Source of the DNA: Sipunculus nudus | Taxonomy: Eukaryota > Annelida > Sipuncula > Golfingiida > Sipunculidae | Assembly: GCA_026874595.1 (NCBI GenBank) | Contig: JAPPUL010000069.1 | Span: 1,550,001 to 1,614,000, forward strand | Length of the DNA stretch: 64,000 nt | Reading direction: 5' to 3' | Shown here: in pieces, positions 44,363-54,736 of the stretch | Layout of the letters: every line of letters starts with the position of its first letter | How positions within the stretch are numbered: the stretch's first letter is position 1 | Notes under the pieces: model-generated | The model's database searches: none | Told to the model about the DNA's origin: nothing | What the model saw: the letters and a program-made list of their open reading frames with translations, nothing else | Program-made: the position numbers and the translations under genes

Positions 44363-44409
44363 TAAAGAAGAAGAAAAAAGATAAAAAGAGGAAATAGGAG
44401 GTTGTTTTT

Positions 44410-44970
44410 ATGCCTGTAGAAGATGAAGGATTACTTGAAGGCGATGAAGAATTAAAAGATGAAGAAGAAGAGAAGAAGCGAGGAAGTTTTTGGGATAAAT
44501 GGGTAAAGATACTTCCGTACATAGGGATATTTCTAGCAGTAATATTAGTAAGCGTGGTGAGTGCAATATTGGTGTTTGAATTTAAGGAAAAAGGAGAAGA
44601 GGTTGTGCCAACACGTGAAGTGTTAAAACAAATATCAGCACCCCGAGCAGTATATATGATACCAGAGTTCAAACTTGCGCTTGACAAAAGAGACGAAGAT
44701 AATGTAACAACAATAGTGCAAGTAAAGCTTGGGCTTGCATATGAAGATAAGAATCAAAGGATATTGGATGAGATAATAAAGCGCAAGGAACAGATACGTG
44801 ATAAAGTACAATATGTAATAGCAAAAAGGAGTTACGAAGATATAAGTACAGCTCGAGCTCGAGAAGATATATTAAAGAGTGATTTATTATATTCAATAAA
44901 TAACATATTGAATAATGAGATATTAGATGTATATTTTGATACATTTGTAATATCTCGAGTATCCGGCTAG
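44410..44970 (+). CDS. fliL: Flagellar basal-body-associated protein FliL
   Basis: 186 residues. An acidic N-terminus of about 30 residues is followed by a membrane helix (about 38-60, LPYIGIFLAVILVSVVSAILVF) and a FliL domain with FKLALDKRDEDNVTTIVQVKLGLAYED. The C-terminal INNILNNEILDVYFDTFVISR is typical. FliL rings surround stators and affect torque. AGGAGG lies nine bases before the ATG. Confidence 0.92.
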   Translation: MPVEDEGLLEGDEELKDEEEEKKRGSFWDKWVKILPYIGIFLAVILVSVVSAILVFEFKEKGEEVVPTREVLKQISAPRAVYMIPEFKLALDKRDEDNVTTIVQVKLGLAYEDKNQRILDEIIKRKEQIRDKVQYVIAKRSYEDISTARAREDILKSDLLYSINNILNNEILDVYFDTFVISRVSG

Positions 44971-45075
44971 GTTAAGATAGAATTAAGTTTATAATGTAAG
45001 TTTTAAGATAAAACTAAAGCTTAGGCATTATTTATTATGATATTATTAAAACAAAACATGTAATGAGGCAGACTA

Positions 45076-46134
45076 ATGACAGAGGTATTATCACAGCAGG
45101 AGATAGGGGCATTACTAACGGCGATATCTACAGGCGAGGGTGAAGGAGGAGATGCATCTGGGGGATATACAAGGGGTGGTCGAAGAGATCGCATGGCACC
45201 CCGCAAGCAGGTTAAGATATACGACTTTAAAAGGCCGGACAAATTTTCAAAGGATCAGATACGTACATTACAAATGATGCATGAAACGTTTGCGCGGCTT
45301 ACGACGACATCGTTATCAGCACAACTTAGGACGTTAGTACATGTACACGTTGCATCGGTTGATCAGCTTACATACGAAGAATTTATACTGTCAATACCAA
45401 GTCCAACGACACTTGGCGTTATAAACATGGATCCCTTAAAAGGCAGTTCAATATTAGAAATAGATCCTGCGATAACCTTTGCAATAATAGATAGATTATT
45501 TGGAGGTTCTGGAGAGGCGGCAAAGATGAATCGCGAGCTTACTGACATAGAGCTGTCGGTAATAGAAGGGATAATAGTAAGAATACTTGGCAATTTACGT
45601 GAGGCATGGAGTAATGTTATAGATTTGCGGCCACGACTTGGCACTATAGAAACAAATCCTCAGTTTGCCCAAATAGTACCACCTAATGATATGGTGGTAT
45701 TAATAACTTTGGAGACTAAGGTTGGAGATGTTGAGGGAATGACAAATTTTTGCATACCGTATATAACCATAGAGCCAATAATATCTAAATTGAGTGCACA
45801 GTATTGGTATTCAAGTATTAGAAAGGGTGCAACACGTGAGAATTTTAATATACTAAAAGATCGACTATCTAGTATGGAAGTAGATCTTGTAGCCCAACTG
45901 GGGAGTGTGGATGTTACGATGCGAGATATTATATGCCTTAACAAGGGTGATATAATAAAGTTACCAGAAACAAAAGTAAGTGATGAATTATTGTTAAAAG
46001 TGGGAAGCAAGGCAAAATTTTACTGTAGGCCTGGTGTTGTGGGTAAGAAGATAGCTGTGCAGATAGAGCATCCGGTAGAAGAGATAAGTCGGGATGTTTT
46101 TGATGTTCTGACAGAAGACGAAGAGGATGAGTAA
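45076..46134 (+). CDS. fliM: Flagellar motor switch protein FliM
   Basis: 352 residues. The N-terminal LSQQEIGALLTAI is the CheY-binding motif (EIDALL type). The middle CheC-like domain contains PTTLGVINMDPLKGSSILEIDPAITFAIIDRLFGG, and a C-terminal SpoA-like domain binds FliN/FliY. It sets rotation direction. A Gly-rich linker follows the N-terminal motif. fliN/fliY follows at 27 bases. Confidence 0.95.
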   Translation: MTEVLSQQEIGALLTAISTGEGEGGDASGGYTRGGRRDRMAPRKQVKIYDFKRPDKFSKDQIRTLQMMHETFARLTTTSLSAQLRTLVHVHVASVDQLTYEEFILSIPSPTTLGVINMDPLKGSSILEIDPAITFAIIDRLFGGSGEAAKMNRELTDIELSVIEGIIVRILGNLREAWSNVIDLRPRLGTIETNPQFAQIVPPNDMVVLITLETKVGDVEGMTNFCIPYITIEPIISKLSAQYWYSSIRKGATRENFNILKDRLSSMEVDLVAQLGSVDVTMRDIICLNKGDIIKLPETKVSDELLLKVGSKAKFYCRPGVVGKKIAVQIEHPVEEISRDVFDVLTEDEEDE

Positions 46135-46161
46135 ATAAAAAGGTCTTTTAAGGAGTAATAC

Positions 46162-47157
46162 ATGGGCACAGGAAGTGAACAAAAAGAGGCATTTGATGGG
46201 GTTGTAGGGAGTATAAACCAGAGTGATCTTGAAGAGCTACAGGAATTTTATAAATATTTATTAGGAGAGACAAAAGATAAGCTTGAGGAAGTATCGCAAA
46301 AGGATGCATCGATATCAAATGTGCGTGTTAAGATAAAGAGTACAAGTGAAATAAGATTTGAGCTTGATGGAAAGCTGGTGCAAATACAGATAGACTATAA
46401 TACAGGGATAGTAGGAGATAATACGTATATAATAAGGTCCCCAGATGCGATTCGGATGGCAGAATTTCTATCGAAGAAGACAAATTTAAAATTCACAGAT
46501 TTCACATTAGGAGTACTAAGCGATATCTTTTTGTTGTTGGTAGAAGAAGAGAATAAAGAGATCGTAGAAAAGACAGGCTATGGGATAGGAGTTAGTACGC
46601 CAAAAATAGATGTACTTGAAAATGCAAGTGAGATAAATTTCTCTGATGAAAATGAGATGGTAGTAATACAGTTTAGTATAAATTCAGTAGAGACCGCCCC
46701 AATAATAGTAAATCAAATAATATCTATACACCTAGCAAAAGAAATGTTGTCTCATTTTGTAGTAAAGTTCATGCATGATAGAGATGCAGAGCGAGTAGTA
46801 GGAGATATTAAAGGGGACATATTGTCATCTGTTATGATAAGACCGATAATGTATCAGGAGCTTGATAGAGTAAAGATATTAGAATCGCCAACGAAAAACA
46901 TAGCCTTATTATTAGACATATCAATGCAACTTACAGTAGAGCTTGGTCGAAGCCGGATGCAAATAAAAGATATATTAACACTTGGCGAGGGGTCTATAAT
47001 CGAGCTTGACAAGCTTGCAGGAGAACCAGTAGACCTTTTAGTAAATAAAAAACTTGTAGCAAAAGGAGAAGTTGTTGTAATAGACGAAACATTTGGGGTA
47101 CGTATAACAGAAATAGTAATACCAAGAGAACATTTAGAAAGTTTACTGCCAGAATAA
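46162..47157 (+). CDS. fliN: Flagellar motor switch protein FliY/FliN (extended FliN)
   Basis: 331 residues, far longer than E. coli FliN (137). The C-terminal ~85 residues are the SpoA/FliN domain (VELGRSRMQIKDILTLGEGSIIELDKLAGEPVDLLVNKKLVAKGEVVVID). The preceding ~230 residues resemble a CheC/FliM-middle domain, the FliY arrangement. Whether it has CheY-P phosphatase activity cannot be decided; the two-motif CheC active site was not clearly seen. AAGGAG precedes the ATG. It completes the C-ring with FliM and a FliG encoded elsewhere. Confidence 0.92.
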   Translation: MGTGSEQKEAFDGVVGSINQSDLEELQEFYKYLLGETKDKLEEVSQKDASISNVRVKIKSTSEIRFELDGKLVQIQIDYNTGIVGDNTYIIRSPDAIRMAEFLSKKTNLKFTDFTLGVLSDIFLLLVEEENKEIVEKTGYGIGVSTPKIDVLENASEINFSDENEMVVIQFSINSVETAPIIVNQIISIHLAKEMLSHFVVKFMHDRDAERVVGDIKGDILSSVMIRPIMYQELDRVKILESPTKNIALLLDISMQLTVELGRSRMQIKDILTLGEGSIIELDKLAGEPVDLLVNKKLVAKGEVVVIDETFGVRITEIVIPREHLESLLPE

Positions 47158-47233
47158 AGTTAAATATAAAAATATCTTGATATTGTATTAAGAAAGTATT
47201 ATATTAAGAGCATCTTAAGACGGACTGGGAGTT

Positions 47234-47923
47234 ATGAGATATTTCCTGCAAATTATCTTTATACATGTAATTTTCTTTGTAGCTATAAGCTTACATGGAG
47301 AAGATAACGGTATAAAAGATGTACGAGCTAAGGCTGAAGGAACAAAGGGAGCTACAGAAAAGGAAGGAAAAAGTGGTGCTGGAGTTGATAAAGCTTTAGG
47401 AGCATCAAAAGAGAAAGTATTTTTGAAAAGGCCGGACGAAGTAAACACTTCTTTAGACGAAAAGAGAGGAGAATCGCTTGAAAGCGATAGTCTTTCATTT
47501 GTAAAGTCCTTTTTAATATTAACAACATGCTTGTTAATAATCCTATTTGGAGTTAGGTGGTTTAAGAAAAAGAGGAATAACTTGTCAAGAGGGATGGATG
47601 ATAGCAGTTCAGTATTACGTAAAATCAAGTCAATAAGGGTAAGAGATGGTATGAGTGTGGAGATTGTAGAGATAGGTAATAAGCTTTACGTGCTTGGGGT
47701 GGGAGATGATATAAGATTACTTTCGATGATAGAAGATGGTGCTGAGATAGAAAGCATCAAAAAAAGCAGTGTGCTTGGAGCTGATAAAGGTGATTTTAAA
47801 AGTTTATTTTTAACACGTTTAAAGGTTCCTTATCTAGGTAAGAATGCGCTTGCATCTAAAGATAAGCAAGCATTTATGGCAAGTGAGAAGAAGAAGTTGA
47901 AGACTTTAGGCGGTCGGTTATAG
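47234..47923 (+). CDS. fliO: Flagellar biosynthetic protein FliO (FliZ in Borrelia)
   Basis: 229 residues. A cleavable-looking signal peptide (1-23) is followed by a charged periplasmic stretch, a membrane helix at about 95-112 (FLILTTCLLIILFGVRWF) and a small cytoplasmic FliO domain with IKSIRVRDGMSVEIVEIGNKLYVLGVGDDIRLLSMI. FliO helps assemble the FliP ring. Position immediately before fliP supports the call. Confidence 0.88.
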   Translation: MRYFLQIIFIHVIFFVAISLHGEDNGIKDVRAKAEGTKGATEKEGKSGAGVDKALGASKEKVFLKRPDEVNTSLDEKRGESLESDSLSFVKSFLILTTCLLIILFGVRWFKKKRNNLSRGMDDSSSVLRKIKSIRVRDGMSVEIVEIGNKLYVLGVGDDIRLLSMIEDGAEIESIKKSSVLGADKGDFKSLFLTRLKVPYLGKNALASKDKQAFMASEKKKLKTLGGRL

Positions 47924-48038
47924 AAGGATAGAAGGGGCGCTTTTTAATAATATAAAATATAAAACAATCGATAATATAAGATAATAAGGTCTTAATTAGA
48001 TAATAAAAGTATTGTTTTGCTTAAGGGAGGGGGAGCGA

Positions 48039-48815
48039 ATGAATATGCTAAGGGTATTGCTATGCATACTTATAATTAGTATATGTATAGTATTGTCGAC
48101 AGATACATATAGCCAAACAAAAGATAACGTATTATTACCCTCACTTAATTTTGGGGTAGAATCATCATCAGAGCCAACAGACATAGCATTAACACTACAG
48201 GTTTTATTGCTCCTTACAGTATTGAGTCTTGCTCCTGCAATAGTTATGATGACAACGTCTTTCTTAAGGATAGCAATAGTATTTTCGTTTACCCGTACGG
48301 CACTAGCCCTGCAACAAATGCCCCCAAATCAAGTAATAATGGCACTTGCGTTATTTCTAACCTTTTTCATAATGGCACCAAGCTTTAATGAGATATACGA
48401 AAAAGCATATAAACCATTTAAGAATAAGGAGATAGGAGTAGAGGAGTTATTCGATAGAGGGATAGAGCCCATACGGCAATTCATGTTCAAACAGATAGGC
48501 GAAGAGGATCGTCAGATATTGGTACCGTTTATACAGATGAGCAAATTAAAGTGGCCTGAGGAGGAGGCTGATGTACCTACGTATGTTTTGATACCGGCCT
48601 TTATGCTAAATGAGCTTAAGAAAGCATTTTATATGGGCATAATAATATTCGTACCGTTTATAATAATAGATATGATAGTAGCAAGTATTTTGATGAGTAT
48701 GGGAATGATAATGCTTCCGCCTGTTATGATTTCGTTACCGTTTAAGATAATATTATTTGTATTGGTTGATGGGTGGCAGCTTTTAGTATCTAAGCTGCTT
48801 GAGAGTTTTGTTTAA
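48039..48815 (+). CDS. fliP: Flagellar export gate protein FliP
   Basis: About 258 residues from ATG 48039, which has GGGAGGGGGAG just upstream; a TTG nine codons earlier is less likely. A signal peptide (about 1-25) is followed by the FliP domain with MTTSFLRIAIVFSFTRTALALQQMPPNQVIMALALFLTFF and four membrane segments. FliP forms the pentameric core of the gate. Confidence 0.95.
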   Translation: MNMLRVLLCILIISICIVLSTDTYSQTKDNVLLPSLNFGVESSSEPTDIALTLQVLLLLTVLSLAPAIVMMTTSFLRIAIVFSFTRTALALQQMPPNQVIMALALFLTFFIMAPSFNEIYEKAYKPFKNKEIGVEELFDRGIEPIRQFMFKQIGEEDRQILVPFIQMSKLKWPEEEADVPTYVLIPAFMLNELKKAFYMGIIIFVPFIIIDMIVASILMSMGMIMLPPVMISLPFKIILFVLVDGWQLLVSKLLESFV

Positions 48816-48835
48816 GTAATTAAAGAGGGATATAA

Positions 48836-49105
48836 ATGAGTGATGCACTAATAATAAAGATAATGGGCGAGGCAATACTTGAGGTTTTAATAATCTCAGC
48901 TCCGATACTTGGGATTAGTATGGTAGTAGGGCTTATAATAAGTATATTCCAGACAACAACATCAATACAGGAGCAAACATTAACTTTTGTACCTAAGATA
49001 GTAGCTATATTTGGAGCGATAATACTGTTTTCCAGTTGGATAATGAATCATATAAGAAACTATACACAAAACTTATATGACGTAATGAGTGTTATAGGGA
49101 AATGA
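48836..49105 (+). CDS. fliQ: Flagellar export gate protein FliQ
   Basis: 89 residues with two membrane helices. ISAPILGISMVVGLIISIFQTTTSIQEQTLTFVPKI is the FliQ signature. It wraps the FliP ring. AGAGGG precedes the ATG; fliR begins four bases after its stop. Confidence 0.96.
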   Translation: MSDALIIKIMGEAILEVLIISAPILGISMVVGLIISIFQTTTSIQEQTLTFVPKIVAIFGAIILFSSWIMNHIRNYTQNLYDVMSVIGK

Positions 49106-49109
49106 AGTA

Positions 49110-49877
49110 ATGTGGTATGACTTTTTAATTCCGCATGTAAAGCTTTATCTGTTGGTTTTGGTAAGGCTATTTGGGCTTATAATGGTTGCCCCATTTTTTT
49201 CAAGTATAATGATACCGATGCGTACAAAGGGAGTTCTTGCCATAAGCATAGCTTTAGTTTTGTATCCGATATTGGCGAAAGAACTTGCTATTAAGGTACC
49301 TGAATATTACATAGATTATATACTGCTTTTGGTAAATCAACTTATAATAGGACTTTCGATAGGTTTTTTGGTGGCAATAGTATTTGGAGCATTTCAGCTT
49401 GCGGGACAGATGTTTAGCATACAAATGGGACTTGGAATAAGTGAGGTATTTGATCCGTTGTCTCAAATCCACGTACCGCTTGTAGGGCAGTTTCTAGCAC
49501 TTTTGGGGATACTAATATTTTTGATATTAAATGGACATATACTTTTAATCGAGGCATTATATACGAGTTTTTTTAAGATATCGGTATTACCACTTGAAGC
49601 AACAAAGCCGCTAAGCGCTTTGTTAGTTGATAGTTTGGTTGGAATGTTTAGTGTAGCGCTTAAGATATCCTTACCGATCATAGGGACATTATTCATAGTA
49701 AGTTTAGCAATGGGTCTGCTTGCAAAGTTTGCGCCACAGATGAATATATTGATGTTAGGTTTCCCAATTTATATAATAGTGGGACTTGTAATACTAGTAC
49801 TTTTAATGCCTGCAATATTGGAGGCTGGTAAGTTATTTTTGGGGAGATATTTATATAGCATATTTGATGTTTTTTAA
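49110..49877 (+). CDS. fliR: Flagellar export gate protein FliR
   Basis: 255 residues with about six membrane helices. LVRLFGLIMVAPFFSS (17-32) and the central AGQMFSIQMGLGISEVFDP are family motifs. FliR completes the FliP5-FliQ4-FliR1 gate. Its ribosome binding site lies within the fliQ end. Confidence 0.95.
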   Translation: MWYDFLIPHVKLYLLVLVRLFGLIMVAPFFSSIMIPMRTKGVLAISIALVLYPILAKELAIKVPEYYIDYILLLVNQLIIGLSIGFLVAIVFGAFQLAGQMFSIQMGLGISEVFDPLSQIHVPLVGQFLALLGILIFLILNGHILLIEALYTSFFKISVLPLEATKPLSALLVDSLVGMFSVALKISLPIIGTLFIVSLAMGLLAKFAPQMNILMLGFPIYIIVGLVILVLLMPAILEAGKLFLGRYLYSIFDVF

Positions 49878-50031
49878 TTGTGGTTTAATATTCATGGGAT
49901 GGTTTAGGGGAAATAAAATGGGATATGTTTAATATTCTGTAAACTATAAAATAGTATAAGTAAATAAATAAATACCGAGTTTTATATAAGGCAGTTAAGC
50001 TAAATAATTATATATAAGGGAAAAGGTAATA

Positions 50032-51174
50032 ATGGCGAACGGGGAAGTACGGTCATTAGAATTAGAGGATCTGTTGTTTTCTATAGATTTGCAATTGTTT
50101 GCAAAGCCTGAAGATGAGGGTAGGACAGAGGAGCCAACGTTATATAAATTACGTAAGGCAAGAGAAGAGGGGAAGGTAGTAAGGTCTCAGGAGCTGGTAT
50201 CGTCGGTGGTATTGCTATCAGTCTTTGCGTCAATGTGGATAATGTCAGATTATATAATAGATAATGTAAAGAACATATTTACAAGCACATACGTAAATCT
50301 TACAAGTCCGATAAACCAATCTAATCTAGAAGGGTATGTTTATGGTTTCGTAGAGATGTTTTTTCTAACTACGGGCCCCTTTTTCTTAATAAGCGTTGTC
50401 ATGGCATTTTTGTCGAATGTGGTACAAGTTGGTTTTCAATTTGCACCAAAGAGTATGAAAGTAGATTTTAAGAAGGTAAGTTTCACAACGAATAAGATGT
50501 TCAGTCGAATATTCTTTTCCTCACAGACATTTACAAATCTAATAAAATCGATAATGAAGGTAGGGGTGGTAACTCTGGTAGCGTATTTGATAGTTGACTG
50601 GCAAAAGCAAGCAATATTAAACACGATAAATATGGATGTAGGGAATGCCTTTAAGATACTGTCTAATATGATATTCTATATAGCGTTTATAAGCTGTGTG
50701 ATATTTTTAATATTGAGCGTCCCGGATTACTTTTTTCAAAAGTCAGAACATTATAAGAGCTTGAAGATGACGCGACACGAATTGAAGGAGGAGCGTAAGG
50801 ATACAGAAGGGGATCCGCAGGTAAAGCAAAGGTTAAGAGAAAGACAGCGAGAGATAATGAGTCAGCGGATGATGGAAGAGGTCCCGAAAGCAGATGTAGT
50901 AATAACAAACCCGACACATTATGCAATAGCGATAAAGTATGACGAAGTTGAGATGGATGTTCCGGTGGTAATTGCTAAGGGGCAAGGTTACATGGCGCTA
51001 CGGATAAAAGAGATAGCAAAAGAAAACGATGTACATATGGTAGAGGACAAGGCGTTGGCACAGAGTTTGTATGGGATAGTGGAGGTAGGAGATGAGATAC
51101 CGGTAGAATTTTATCAAGCAGTGGCAGAGGTCTTGGCATATGTAATTAGAGCACGAGAAAAGGTAGGAGTATAA
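50032..51174 (+). CDS. flhB: Flagellar export switch protein FlhB
   Basis: 380 residues. Four membrane helices are followed by the cytoplasmic domain with NPTHYAIAIKY; the autocleavage N-PTH begins at about residue 293. FKSLKMTRHELKEERKDTEGDPQ-type linker (KSLKMTRHELKEE) is typical. The N-terminal ~25 residues before EEPTLYKLRKAREEGKVVRSQEL are a lineage extension. FlhB switches export from hook to filament substrates together with FliK. Confidence 0.96.
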   Translation: MANGEVRSLELEDLLFSIDLQLFAKPEDEGRTEEPTLYKLRKAREEGKVVRSQELVSSVVLLSVFASMWIMSDYIIDNVKNIFTSTYVNLTSPINQSNLEGYVYGFVEMFFLTTGPFFLISVVMAFLSNVVQVGFQFAPKSMKVDFKKVSFTTNKMFSRIFFSSQTFTNLIKSIMKVGVVTLVAYLIVDWQKQAILNTINMDVGNAFKILSNMIFYIAFISCVIFLILSVPDYFFQKSEHYKSLKMTRHELKEERKDTEGDPQVKQRLRERQREIMSQRMMEEVPKADVVITNPTHYAIAIKYDEVEMDVPVVIAKGQGYMALRIKEIAKENDVHMVEDKALAQSLYGIVEVGDEIPVEFYQAVAEVLAYVIRAREKVGV

Positions 51175-51178
51175 GTTA

Positions 51179-53290
51179 GTGGCCAAAAAGGGTAAAGCAG
51201 ACAGAAGAGAAAGTAGTTTCAAATGGATGCGAGAGAGTGATATAGCGATAGCGGCAGGTGTAGTAATAATAATAGGGATGTTAATAATCCCGATACCAGC
51301 ATTTGTACTAGATTTTGCCATAGCAATAAACTTATCCTTGAGTCTAACATTACTATTAATAGTAATGTATTTGAAGAGGGGAGCAGAACTTAGTGTATTT
51401 CCGAGCTTACTTTTAATAACAACAGTATTCCGGCTTGCAATAAACGTATCCTCAACACGGTTAATATTGCTTGAAGGGAGGGGTTTTGAAGGAGAGATAA
51501 TAAAAGCATTTGGAGATTTCGTAGTACAGAATAATTATATAGTGGGGATGATAATATTCTTAATACTAATCGCAGTACAATTCATAGTGATAATAAAAGG
51601 GGCAACACGGGTTTCGGAGGTTGCAGCACGGTTTACGTTGGATGCACTACCGGGTAAACAGATGAGTATAGATGCAGATTTAAATGCGGGTCTTATAAGC
51701 GAGAGCGAGGCATTACGTCGTCGTAAAGAGGTAAGAGAGGAGGTAGATTTTTATGGAGCGATGGACGGAGCGAGTAAATTTGTACAAGGGGACGTACGGG
51801 TAGGACTTTTAATAACGATAATAAACATAGTGGGAGGGTTAATAGTAGGGACAACGTTGCAAGGGATGAGCTTATCAGAGTCATTTGATGTATTTTTCAT
51901 ACTGACGGTAGGAGATGGTCTATCGGCCCAAATACCGTCATTATTGATATCAACAGCGACAGGGATAATAGTTACGCGGTCGGTATCAGAGAGGAGTTTA
52001 GGAGATGATATAGGAAGACAACTTACATTAAAGCCTAAGGCGTTAATAGTGACAGGAGGTTTTGTATTGCTGCTTGCAGTCTTACCGGGTTTCCCGAAGG
52101 CTCCTTTGATAGTTATAGGACTTTTGTTACTATCACTTGGAATATTTATATATAGAAATATGGATGCCGAGGAGCGAGAAGAAAGGGGTGGTCCGGGTGC
52201 AGCAGATGGTGAAGCTGGGAGATTAGGGCAACCTGAGAGCGTGGTAAATTTAATTAATGTAGAGCCAATAGAGGTAGAGATAGGTTTTAACTTGGTTCCC
52301 TTAGTAGATATAGAACAAGGAGGAGACATACTTGAGAGGGTCAAGCTAATAAGGAAGTCGTGTGCGTTGGATTTAGGTTTGGTGGTGCCGCCGATACGAA
52401 TACGAGATAACATGAAATTGAAACCAAGCGACTATAATATAAAGATAAAGGGAGTACCTGTTGGAAAGGGTAGTCTTTCAGTTAAACAACTTTTAGCTAT
52501 TCCGTCATACAAGACGAAAGAAGAGATAAGAGGCGATGAGACAATAGAGCCAGCATTTAAGACAAAAGCGTATTGGATAGAGGAGGAGGTGCGAGAGGAG
52601 GCAGAAAACTTGCATTATAGCGTAGTTGACCCACCCTCTATAATAGCAACGCATCTAACAGAACTAATAAAACAAAACTCAAGCGACATACTAGGAAGAC
52701 AAGAGGTAAAACAGCTTCTTGACAGTGTAAAAGAAGATTATCCGGCAGTGGTAGAAGAAGCGCTTAAAGCAAGTAACATAGGAGTGATACAGAAAGTACT
52801 TCAAAACTTATTAAAAGAACAAGTATCAGTTAGAAACATGGTAAGCATACTAGAAGTTATAGCAGACTATGGAGAGAAAGTTACAAACCTAGATGCCCTA
52901 ACAGAATACGTAAGAGGGAAGCTGTCGAAACAGATATCGCATCAATACATAAGCGAAGACAATGTGATAAGGGGTTATACAGTAGATGCAGGACTAGATG
53001 ACATGCTTGAAAAGTCGCTACAGGAGACAGAGCATGGATATGTATCAACACTTGATATAGGAATAATAAATCGAATAATAACGCAACTTATAAGTTATTA
53101 TGAAGATACAACAAAAGCAGGATATCAAATGTTGTTATTAAGTTCAAGCTCAACTCGAATGTTATTAAAGAAGCTAACAGAAAGGAGCCTTCCAAACTTA
53201 GTGGTATTGTCATATAATGAGATAATAGCAGATGTAAAGTTTGAACAACTAGGGATATTAAAACTAGAGGAGATAGCAAGTCATAAGTAA
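51179..53290 (+). CDS. flhA: Flagellar export gate protein FlhA
   Basis: 703 residues. The N-terminal half has about eight membrane helices and the FHIPEP signature region (LSVFPSLLLITTVFRLAINVSSTRLIL; RFTLDALPGKQMSIDADLNAG). A cytoplasmic nonameric-ring domain follows (about 370-690). It starts with GTG at 51179, four bases after the flhB stop, with GGAG inside the flhB end. FlhA binds chaperone-substrate pairs and couples ion flow to export. Confidence 0.96.
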   Translation: MAKKGKADRRESSFKWMRESDIAIAAGVVIIIGMLIIPIPAFVLDFAIAINLSLSLTLLLIVMYLKRGAELSVFPSLLLITTVFRLAINVSSTRLILLEGRGFEGEIIKAFGDFVVQNNYIVGMIIFLILIAVQFIVIIKGATRVSEVAARFTLDALPGKQMSIDADLNAGLISESEALRRRKEVREEVDFYGAMDGASKFVQGDVRVGLLITIINIVGGLIVGTTLQGMSLSESFDVFFILTVGDGLSAQIPSLLISTATGIIVTRSVSERSLGDDIGRQLTLKPKALIVTGGFVLLLAVLPGFPKAPLIVIGLLLLSLGIFIYRNMDAEEREERGGPGAADGEAGRLGQPESVVNLINVEPIEVEIGFNLVPLVDIEQGGDILERVKLIRKSCALDLGLVVPPIRIRDNMKLKPSDYNIKIKGVPVGKGSLSVKQLLAIPSYKTKEEIRGDETIEPAFKTKAYWIEEEVREEAENLHYSVVDPPSIIATHLTELIKQNSSDILGRQEVKQLLDSVKEDYPAVVEEALKASNIGVIQKVLQNLLKEQVSVRNMVSILEVIADYGEKVTNLDALTEYVRGKLSKQISHQYISEDNVIRGYTVDAGLDDMLEKSLQETEHGYVSTLDIGIINRIITQLISYYEDTTKAGYQMLLLSSSSTRMLLKKLTERSLPNLVVLSYNEIIADVKFEQLGILKLEEIASHK

Positions 53291-53375
53291 GTATTTGTAA
53301 GGGTCTAAGATAAGTAAGATAAATAAGGTAAAAAAAAAGAAAAAGAGAAAAAAGGAAAAAGAGAGAGCAAGGAAG

Positions 53376-54695
53376 ATGAAATATAGGAAATACCGAGCAA
53401 GAAGTTTTCAAGAAGCAAAGCTTAAGATGTTGCTGGACGTAGGACATCATGCCTACATAGTATCCCAAAAGCGCGTACGAGAAGGAGGTTTTTTAAGATT
53501 TTTGGGCAAACCGATGGTAGAAATAACAGTTGGGATAATGGATGAAAAGAAGCTACTGAACATGGGAAGGACAAGAGCTCGGGAACAAGATAGTAAAGGT
53601 TTGCCAGATGGGTTTAATAAGCGTGGTGGAGGCACAAGAGCAGATGGGATGAGTGAAAATAGGAGTTTAGTTGAAGGTGAGGGGAGAGAAGGTAATAAAG
53701 TAGTTGAGAAGACAGAAAAGCTTAGCGAAGAGCTTGAGCATATAAAGGGTTTGCTGGGATTAATTTTATCAAAAGAAGGTAGGAATGGCGGGGGTAATGG
53801 GGTTTTAGAATTAGAAGCAGATGAAGTGTTAAAAGATGGTGGATTAAAAGTTAAATCTAAAAGGGAAGAAGATGTTAGAAAGGAAGAAGTTAATAAATTA
53901 TCTAGTAGTAAGGATAGTAAGGAAGAGCTAATAAAATTATTCATGAAGGATGAAGATTTTAATGATAACTTTATAAATGATATATGTTCGTTGTCTACGG
54001 TAAAAAGCATACTATCAGATGAGTCTAAACTGAGCGTAATAAAGAGTAAGTTAAGAGAGCAACTGTCAGAGATAATATCAACCTCAGATGGGATAGTATT
54101 AAAGGAAGGAAGAACGAATGTAATAGTGCTTGTAGGCTCAACAGGAGTAGGCAAAACAACAACATTAGCAAAGCTTGCAGCATATTACGGAGTATTCCAA
54201 AAGAAGAAGATAAAGCTTATCTCAATAGACACATATCGAGTAGGAGCGATACAGCAGCTGAAGTTATACGCAGACATAATGGACATAGCATTTTCAAAGG
54301 TAAATAACGTAAGGGAGTTTGAGCTTGAACTAAAGCTTGATAAATATGATGTAATATTGATAGACACAACAGGTCGCAGCCAAAGGAATGTAGAAGAGAT
54401 AAAAGACATAAAGAAGTATTTAGATATAGTAGAAGAGCGATTGCAAGTATCATTAGTTATAAGTGCAACAACAAAATACGTAGATTTAGTAGAAATACTA
54501 GATAAATTTGATATATTAAACTACACAAATATAATAGTTACAAAATTAGATGAAACAAATAGCCTAGGTCAAGTAATAAGTGCAATAAAGCCAAAGAATA
54601 GGAGTTTATCGTATGTAACCTTTGGCCAAAGCGTTCCAGAGGATATAGAAGAGGGGTCTAAAAACAAGATATTCGAGATGATATTGAAGGGCTAA
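53376..54695 (+). CDS. flhF: Flagellar placement GTPase FlhF
   Basis: 439 residues. An N-terminal basic B domain (RKYRARSFQEAKLKMLLDVGHHAYIV) is followed by a long variable charged linker (about 70-185) and an SRP-type GTPase domain with the P-loop VGSTGVGKTTTLAKLA (about 250-265), DTYRVGAIQQLK, DTTGRS and TKLDET. FlhF positions the flagellar base at the cell pole, important for the subterminal periplasmic flagella of spirochaetes. flhG follows at 41 bases. Confidence 0.94.
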   Translation: MKYRKYRARSFQEAKLKMLLDVGHHAYIVSQKRVREGGFLRFLGKPMVEITVGIMDEKKLLNMGRTRAREQDSKGLPDGFNKRGGGTRADGMSENRSLVEGEGREGNKVVEKTEKLSEELEHIKGLLGLILSKEGRNGGGNGVLELEADEVLKDGGLKVKSKREEDVRKEEVNKLSSSKDSKEELIKLFMKDEDFNDNFINDICSLSTVKSILSDESKLSVIKSKLREQLSEIISTSDGIVLKEGRTNVIVLVGSTGVGKTTTLAKLAAYYGVFQKKKIKLISIDTYRVGAIQQLKLYADIMDIAFSKVNNVREFELELKLDKYDVILIDTTGRSQRNVEEIKDIKKYLDIVEERLQVSLVISATTKYVDLVEILDKFDILNYTNIIVTKLDETNSLGQVISAIKPKNRSLSYVTFGQSVPEDIEEGSKNKIFEMILKG

Positions 54696-54736
54696 TAAAT
54701 TAGTTATATAGGCTATTTTGATAGGTAATAAATAGA

